A stretch of DNA of 64,000 nt, taken from positions 1 through 64,000 of the forward strand of contig NZ_QUBS01000026.1 in the NCBI RefSeq assembly GCF_003390925.1, written 5' to 3'. Source of the stretch: Trinickia diaoshuihuensis. GTDB lineage: Bacteria > Pseudomonadota > Gammaproteobacteria > Burkholderiales > Burkholderiaceae. Below the pieces are notes generated by a model that worked only from the letters and a program-made list of their open reading frames with translations, did no database searches and was not told the origin of the DNA. The position numbers were made by a program, and so were the translations under genes. Below, piece by piece: positions 60,087-64,000 of the stretch (positions are counted from its first letter, which is position 1; each line of letters opens with the position of its first letter).

Positions 60087-63000
60087 TACGCTTCTCCAGT
60101 GGTTGAATAAGCTGCTTCGTGCAGCGTGCGCAGTTCACTCTGCGCTATGTCGGCGATGTGCCACATCGCCCCCCGGCGGGCCGCATCGATTGCTCGCAAA
60201 CAGCTTTCTCGAGCGGCGTACAAAGATGCGTCATCGCGTTGCTCTCGCAGGGATCGGGCCTTCATGATGAGCAACTGCGGCAGGTAATAGCGCTCGCCCG
60301 TCGATTCGCACAACGCAAGGCACTCGTCGAGCACGACGAGCGCATGGGCATAATCGTCGCGTCGCACGTCCAGCTCGGCGACGAGCGACGCATAGAAGCT
60401 CAGACCGAGCATGCAGCCCGTCCGCTTGAGCGCGTTCACGTTCTCGATCGCCGTCTCCCGATCGTCGACGCACCATGCTTGCAAGATCGCCGCATAGCGC
60501 TCGACGGCGTTCAGTCCGTAAATTCTGGACAGGCCCATGATGGCCGACGACGTCACGCGGGCGCCTTCGCGATCGCCTGCCCAGTGCTGCATGCGTCCGA
60601 GATACATCATCGTCACGCCGATCGTGGGCAAGTGATCGCTGCACGTGGCGGCACACACCGCGTCGATCGCTTGCTTGACCGCGCGGGCGCTATCGCCGTC
60701 CATGCACCACACGACGCCCGCCAGCGCGGACATGGCCCATGCCCGCGTATCGAGCCCGAACACGCGCCGATGGTCGTGATCGCGCGCGGGGCAATGGGCC
60801 GCGAGGGCGGTTTCCAGAGCGGTTCGAGCCTTGCCGTATTCGCCGTCGACCCAATAGTTCATGCCGCAAATCGTATCGGCCACCACGGCGAGGTCGTCTC
60901 GCCGCGAGGTGGTCGCCAGTTGCGTCAGTTGCGTCCCGACGCGGTGCGACTCGGCCCGCTCGCCGGCAACATGGTGGTACAAAGCGACGGTCCATAGCGC
61001 GCTGCCGGCCAGCGTCGGATCCTCGAGCATCGCCGCCTGCGCGTGCATTCTGTCCGCACCTTCGCGTACCTGCGGCGCACCCCATCCGTAACGGGCCATG
61101 AGCGCGTGCGAGAGCGTAAGGTCGAGCGCGACGCCATCGTGGTCATGTCCCGCGTAGTCGCACTGGCTCAGCCATTTGCGCGTGATGCGCGCGTAATGAA
61201 TGGCGTCGTCGTGCAACGCGCGCTCGAGGGAGCGCCGGGCGGCGGCCATCCCGAACGGAACGGCCTCGGAAAACGCCAGCGCACGTGCGAAATGGCCCGC
61301 GATAGCGGCGCAGCGCTCGGCCGAATCGGTCTCGTCCGACGGCTGCGCCAGCGCTCTTGCGATTCGAAGATGACAGGTTCGCCGCGAGGCGGCGGGCATC
61401 GATTCATAAGCCGCATCGCGTAACAAAGCATGCCGAAACACGTACGCGACGCCGCTCAAGCGATGCTGCGCGTACAGAATGCGGCCTTCGAGCAAGCGCC
61501 GAAGATCGTCCTCGACGATCGTCGCACCATGCGGCGAGGCGCTCGTCAGCAAGTGCGCATCGAACTCCAAGCCGATCGTGGCGGCGAGCTGGACCGTATC
61601 GCGCGCGCCGTCCACGCGTTCGAGCGCGAGTTCCAGCACTTCGCGCAGGCTGCCGGGAAGCGGATCCGCCTCGGCGGCGACGGTGGCCGCGTCGGTCTCG
61701 GCGCTGCCGTCGAACGCGCCGCGCGATTCCAGTTCGCGCACGAGTTCTTCCACGAAGAGCGGGATACCGTCCGCTCGCCGCACGAGACGATCGAGCGAGG
61801 CCGGGTCCGTGTACGCGCCCGGCGTCAGCGCCGTGGCGAGTTCCAAGGCGGCGGCGCGCGACAGTTTCCGGAGCCGGAGAGACTCGGCTCGATGCCGCCA
61901 TCGATCGAGCTCGTCGGGTCTTGACGTGAGCACGACGCAAAAGCGCGCCGACGAGGGATGCCGCATGAGCGCATCGAGGAACGCGATCGAGAGGTCGTCG
62001 ATCCATTGCACGTCTTCGACGATCAGCAATACGGGGCCCTCGGGGTTTAGGGATACCAGAAGCTGGCGCAGCATGTCGAACAGCGCTTGTTGCTGGCGCG
62101 CGCCGGACCAGCGCGTGAGGTCGGCCGCGAGCGGCCGGCCGAGCCACGCCGACAGCGTCGCGCGGGCCGCGGCGCGCTCGCTTTCGTCGAGTTGGATGAC
62201 TTGCTCGAGTGCAAGCAACGGATCGGCGCCGCCGGCATCGTCGAGGTCCAGGTGCCAACGGGCCTTGACGAAGCGAAGGAGCGGCGCGAGCGCGTGGTTG
62301 GTCTGATCGGGCAGGCAGGCGCAATCGGCATAGCCGTGGCCGCTCGAGCGCACGGCTTCGCGCAGTTCGTGCACGAGGCGCGACTTGCCCATGCCCGCTT
62401 CGCCGACGACGAGCGTCATGCGCCGCGCGTTTGCACTTGCGCGCATATCGAGCCGCGCGCTTTCCCAAGCGCGCATCAAAGCGGCGAATTCACGCTCGCG
62501 GCCGACCATCGGATGCGCGGCGCCATGCTCGAGTGCGTCGAACGGGGCATGTTCGTAGCGCTCGCCCAGCAATTCGTACACGGGCTGCGGCGGTGCGCCG
62601 GGCAGCGCGAAGCGAAGCGGCAGCGATACCGAATCGACGTGGCGCTCGACGCGACGTGCGGCGTGCTCGCTGAGCAGGATATGTCCCGCCTGTGCCATTC
62701 GCTGCAAACGTACGACCGCGCTCGCCGTGATTCCGCCGTGCATCGTGCCGGCCTGCGAGGCGATCGTACCGGCGTGGATCGCCGCGGCGATCTCCACGCG
62801 CGCCATGGCGGTCCCGCCCCCGCCCGGCATCGGTTGCGCTTCGTGCGCTCCGGTCTGTCCGCCCGCCTGCGACGCCTGCCGCGTCATTTCCAAGGCGGCG
62901 CGGCACGCGCGTTGGGCGGGCCGATCGATGCCATCGGGGTAGCCGAAGTAAAACAGTAATAGCTCGCCAAGCGTACCGGCCGCGTGTCCCCCATAACGGA

Positions 63001-64000
63001 TGGCGATATCGGTGCAGCGCGTGAGCCATTGCGCTTGATATGCCTCCAGCGATTCGGATAGCGCACCCTGCGTATCACCGGGTTCGTCCGCGGTGATGGA
63101 CACGCTGCAACACAGCGCGATGACCTGACGGCACTCGGCCGCGGCGGGCGTCGGCGCTGCGGGTACGACGGGCTCGGGCCGAGGCAAAGCGGACGCGGCG
63201 CGATGAGAGGGAGGAGCGGAACGAGCGGGGCGAGCGGGACGATAGCGCAGCACGCCGACGAGCGCGGCGAAATGCACGCTGCGAAAGCGGGCTGCCAGCG
63301 CTTCCGCCGATTCGGCGCGCTGCTTCGGATCCTTATTGAGCGCTTCGCGTAAGACGGCACCGAGCGGATGCGCGGCGATCGCGGGCGGCAACGCGACATC
63401 GACGGGGCTCAATTGCTGATACAGAATCTCGGCCACGGTGGAGCCTTGCATGACCGGCTGCCCCGTCAGACATTCGATGACGACCAAGCCCCACGCGTAT
63501 AGATCACTCTTGGCGGTAGGGGGTTCGCCGCGCAATTGCTCGGGCGAGCAGTATCGCGGCGAGCCCAGCACTTCATCGGTCCGCGTGAGCGTGAGCTCGT
63601 CGCCGAGCCCGGCGTTCGGGAGCAGTGTACCGATGCCGAAGTCGAGGATCTTGGCATGCAGCGCGCCGTCGAGGTGCGTGACCATCACGTTCTGCGGCTT
63701 CAAGTCTCGATGCACGACGCCGCCGCGATGCGCATGGGCGAGTCCATCGAGCACTTGCGCCATCAAATGACCCGCTGTCTCGGCCGGTATCGGACCGCCG
63801 GCCGCAAGCATCGCGCGCAAGGTGTGGCCCGGGACATGTTCGAACACCGCGAAGAGCCGGCCATCGGCCGTCTCGCCGTTATCGAGCAGCGCGACGATAT
63901 TGGCATGCGCAAGACGTGCGCAGAGCTGCGTCTCGCGTTTGAAACGAGCGCGCAAGCGCATGCGCTCGTCGGCGTCGCGCGTGGCGTTCTCGCGCAGCAG
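60086..64000 (-). CDS. TOMM-system Ser/Thr kinase / cyclase-like / AAA-ATPase fusion, 5' end outside window
   Basis: At least 1,304 codons; the frame is open to the window edge, so the first kinase strands (including the ATP-binding Lys) are missing. The ATG at 63961 is internal. Visible kinase motifs: VVHRDLKPQNVMV, KILDFGIG and GSPRYCSPEQLRG. A class III cyclase-like domain (about 62640-63140) ends in FYFGYPDG, but the two metal-binding Asp positions are not conserved. The AAA part has VGRERE, Walker A GEAGMGKSRL and Walker B LLIVEDVQWIDD. A TPR-like helical C-terminus follows. This layout matches the TOMM kinase/cyclase fusion family. It is the first gene seen in the operon and probably senses or regulates. 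Confidence 0.88.
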   Translation of the reverse strand: MLRENATRDADERMRLRARFKRETQLCARLAHANIVALLDNGETADGRLFAVFEHVPGHTLRAMLAAGGPIPAETAGHLMAQVLDGLAHAHRGGVVHRDLKPQNVMVTHLDGALHAKILDFGIGTLLPNAGLGDELTLTRTDEVLGSPRYCSPEQLRGEPPTAKSDLYAWGLVVIECLTGQPVMQGSTVAEILYQQLSPVDVALPPAIAAHPLGAVLREALNKDPKQRAESAEALAARFRSVHFAALVGVLRYRPARPARSAPPSHRAASALPRPEPVVPAAPTPAAAECRQVIALCCSVSITADEPGDTQGALSESLEAYQAQWLTRCTDIAIRYGGHAAGTLGELLLFYFGYPDGIDRPAQRACRAALEMTRQASQAGGQTGAHEAQPMPGGGGTAMARVEIAAAIHAGTIASQAGTMHGGITASAVVRLQRMAQAGHILLSEHAARRVERHVDSVSLPLRFALPGAPPQPVYELLGERYEHAPFDALEHGAAHPMVGREREFAALMRAWESARLDMRASANARRMTLVVGEAGMGKSRLVHELREAVRSSGHGYADCACLPDQTNHALAPLLRFVKARWHLDLDDAGGADPLLALEQVIQLDESERAAARATLSAWLGRPLAADLTRWSGARQQQALFDMLRQLLVSLNPEGPVLLIVEDVQWIDDLSIAFLDALMRHPSSARFCVVLTSRPDELDRWRHRAESLRLRKLSRAAALELATALTPGAYTDPASLDRLVRRADGIPLFVEELVRELESRGAFDGSAETDAATVAAEADPLPGSLREVLELALERVDGARDTVQLAATIGLEFDAHLLTSASPHGATIVEDDLRRLLEGRILYAQHRLSGVAYVFRHALLRDAAYESMPAASRRTCHLRIARALAQPSDETDSAERCAAIAGHFARALAFSEAVPFGMAAARRSLERALHDDAIHYARITRKWLSQCDYAGHDHDGVALDLTLSHALMARYGWGAPQVREGADRMHAQAAMLEDPTLAGSALWTVALYHHVAGERAESHRVGTQLTQLATTSRRDDLAVVADTICGMNYWVDGEYGKARTALETALAAHCPARDHDHRRVFGLDTRAWAMSALAGVVWCMDGDSARAVKQAIDAVCAATCSDHLPTIGVTMMYLGRMQHWAGDREGARVTSSAIMGLSRIYGLNAVERYAAILQAWCVDDRETAIENVNALKRTGCMLGLSFYASLVAELDVRRDDYAHALVVLDECLALCESTGERYYLPQLLIMKARSLREQRDDASLYAARESCLRAIDAARRGAMWHIADIAQSELRTLHEAAYSTTGEA

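Noticed and set aside
1..64000. CRISPR arrays, insertion sequences, rRNA genes, riboswitches
   Set aside because: I saw no evenly spaced repeat-spacer runs, no transposase-like protein with terminal repeats, no rRNA segments and no riboswitch fold I recognise.

Overview
The window looks like chromosomal DNA of a GC-rich beta-proteobacterium of the Burkholderia/Paraburkholderia/Trinickia group. The grounds are the codon use, an exopolysaccharide locus with a GlxA-like AraC regulator, a VgrG effector island, an AidA/PixA protein, a precursor family I recall from Burkholderia mallei (BMA_0021/BMA_0022), and an NRPS whose layout matches the Burkholderia gladioli icosalide synthetase. All assignments come from reading the sequence; no database search was run.

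Layout. 1-0.6 kb: tRNA-Leu(CAG) on the minus strand, followed by a 111-bp direct repeat that carries the tRNA 3' end and its terminator. 0.7-3.1 kb: a two-partner-secretion outer-membrane transporter and a hexapeptide-repeat acyltransferase. 3.9-22.2 kb: an exopolysaccharide locus. A minus-strand operon (sugar-phosphate transferase, Wza-like export lipoprotein, Wzy-like polymerase) follows a GlxA/AraC-type regulator. A plus-strand operon carries manC, a 56-codon ORF, a Wzc-type tyrosine kinase, GT4, a clan GH-A hydrolase, a TupA-like ATP-grasp protein, a CheY-like regulator, GT2 and a Wzx flippase. A second GH-A-like lipoprotein lies beside it.

22.2-37.3 kb: one NRPS gene of about 5,018 codons, read as C-A(Leu)-T-C-A(Ser)-T-C-C-A(Ser)-T-C-A(Leu)-T-TE. 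The tandem C-C pair and the Leu-Ser-Ser-Leu prediction are what is expected for the two-tailed lipodepsipeptide icosalide. 37.8-43.9 kb: a chemoreceptor with a FliA-type promoter, then a four-gene operon (TAXI binding protein, methyltransferase, binding-protein/permease fusion, permease) that has no ATPase in view.

44.3-54.2 kb: a type VI secretion island with VgrG, a two-domain peptidoglycan-hydrolase effector (M23-like plus GH19 lysozyme-like), and a run of small exported proteins. Two of these come in paralogous pairs and one is LprI-like, so they are probably immunity proteins. 54.3-55.9 kb: an HtrA-type protease. 56.3-64.0 kb: a thiazole/oxazole-modified microcin (TOMM) locus with a Ser/Thr kinase / cyclase-like / AAA fusion (cut by the window end), two tandem nitrile-hydratase-leader-type precursors, a fused E1-like/YcaO cyclodehydratase, and an AidA/PixA protein. 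This last locus is the most promising candidate for poorly described biology.
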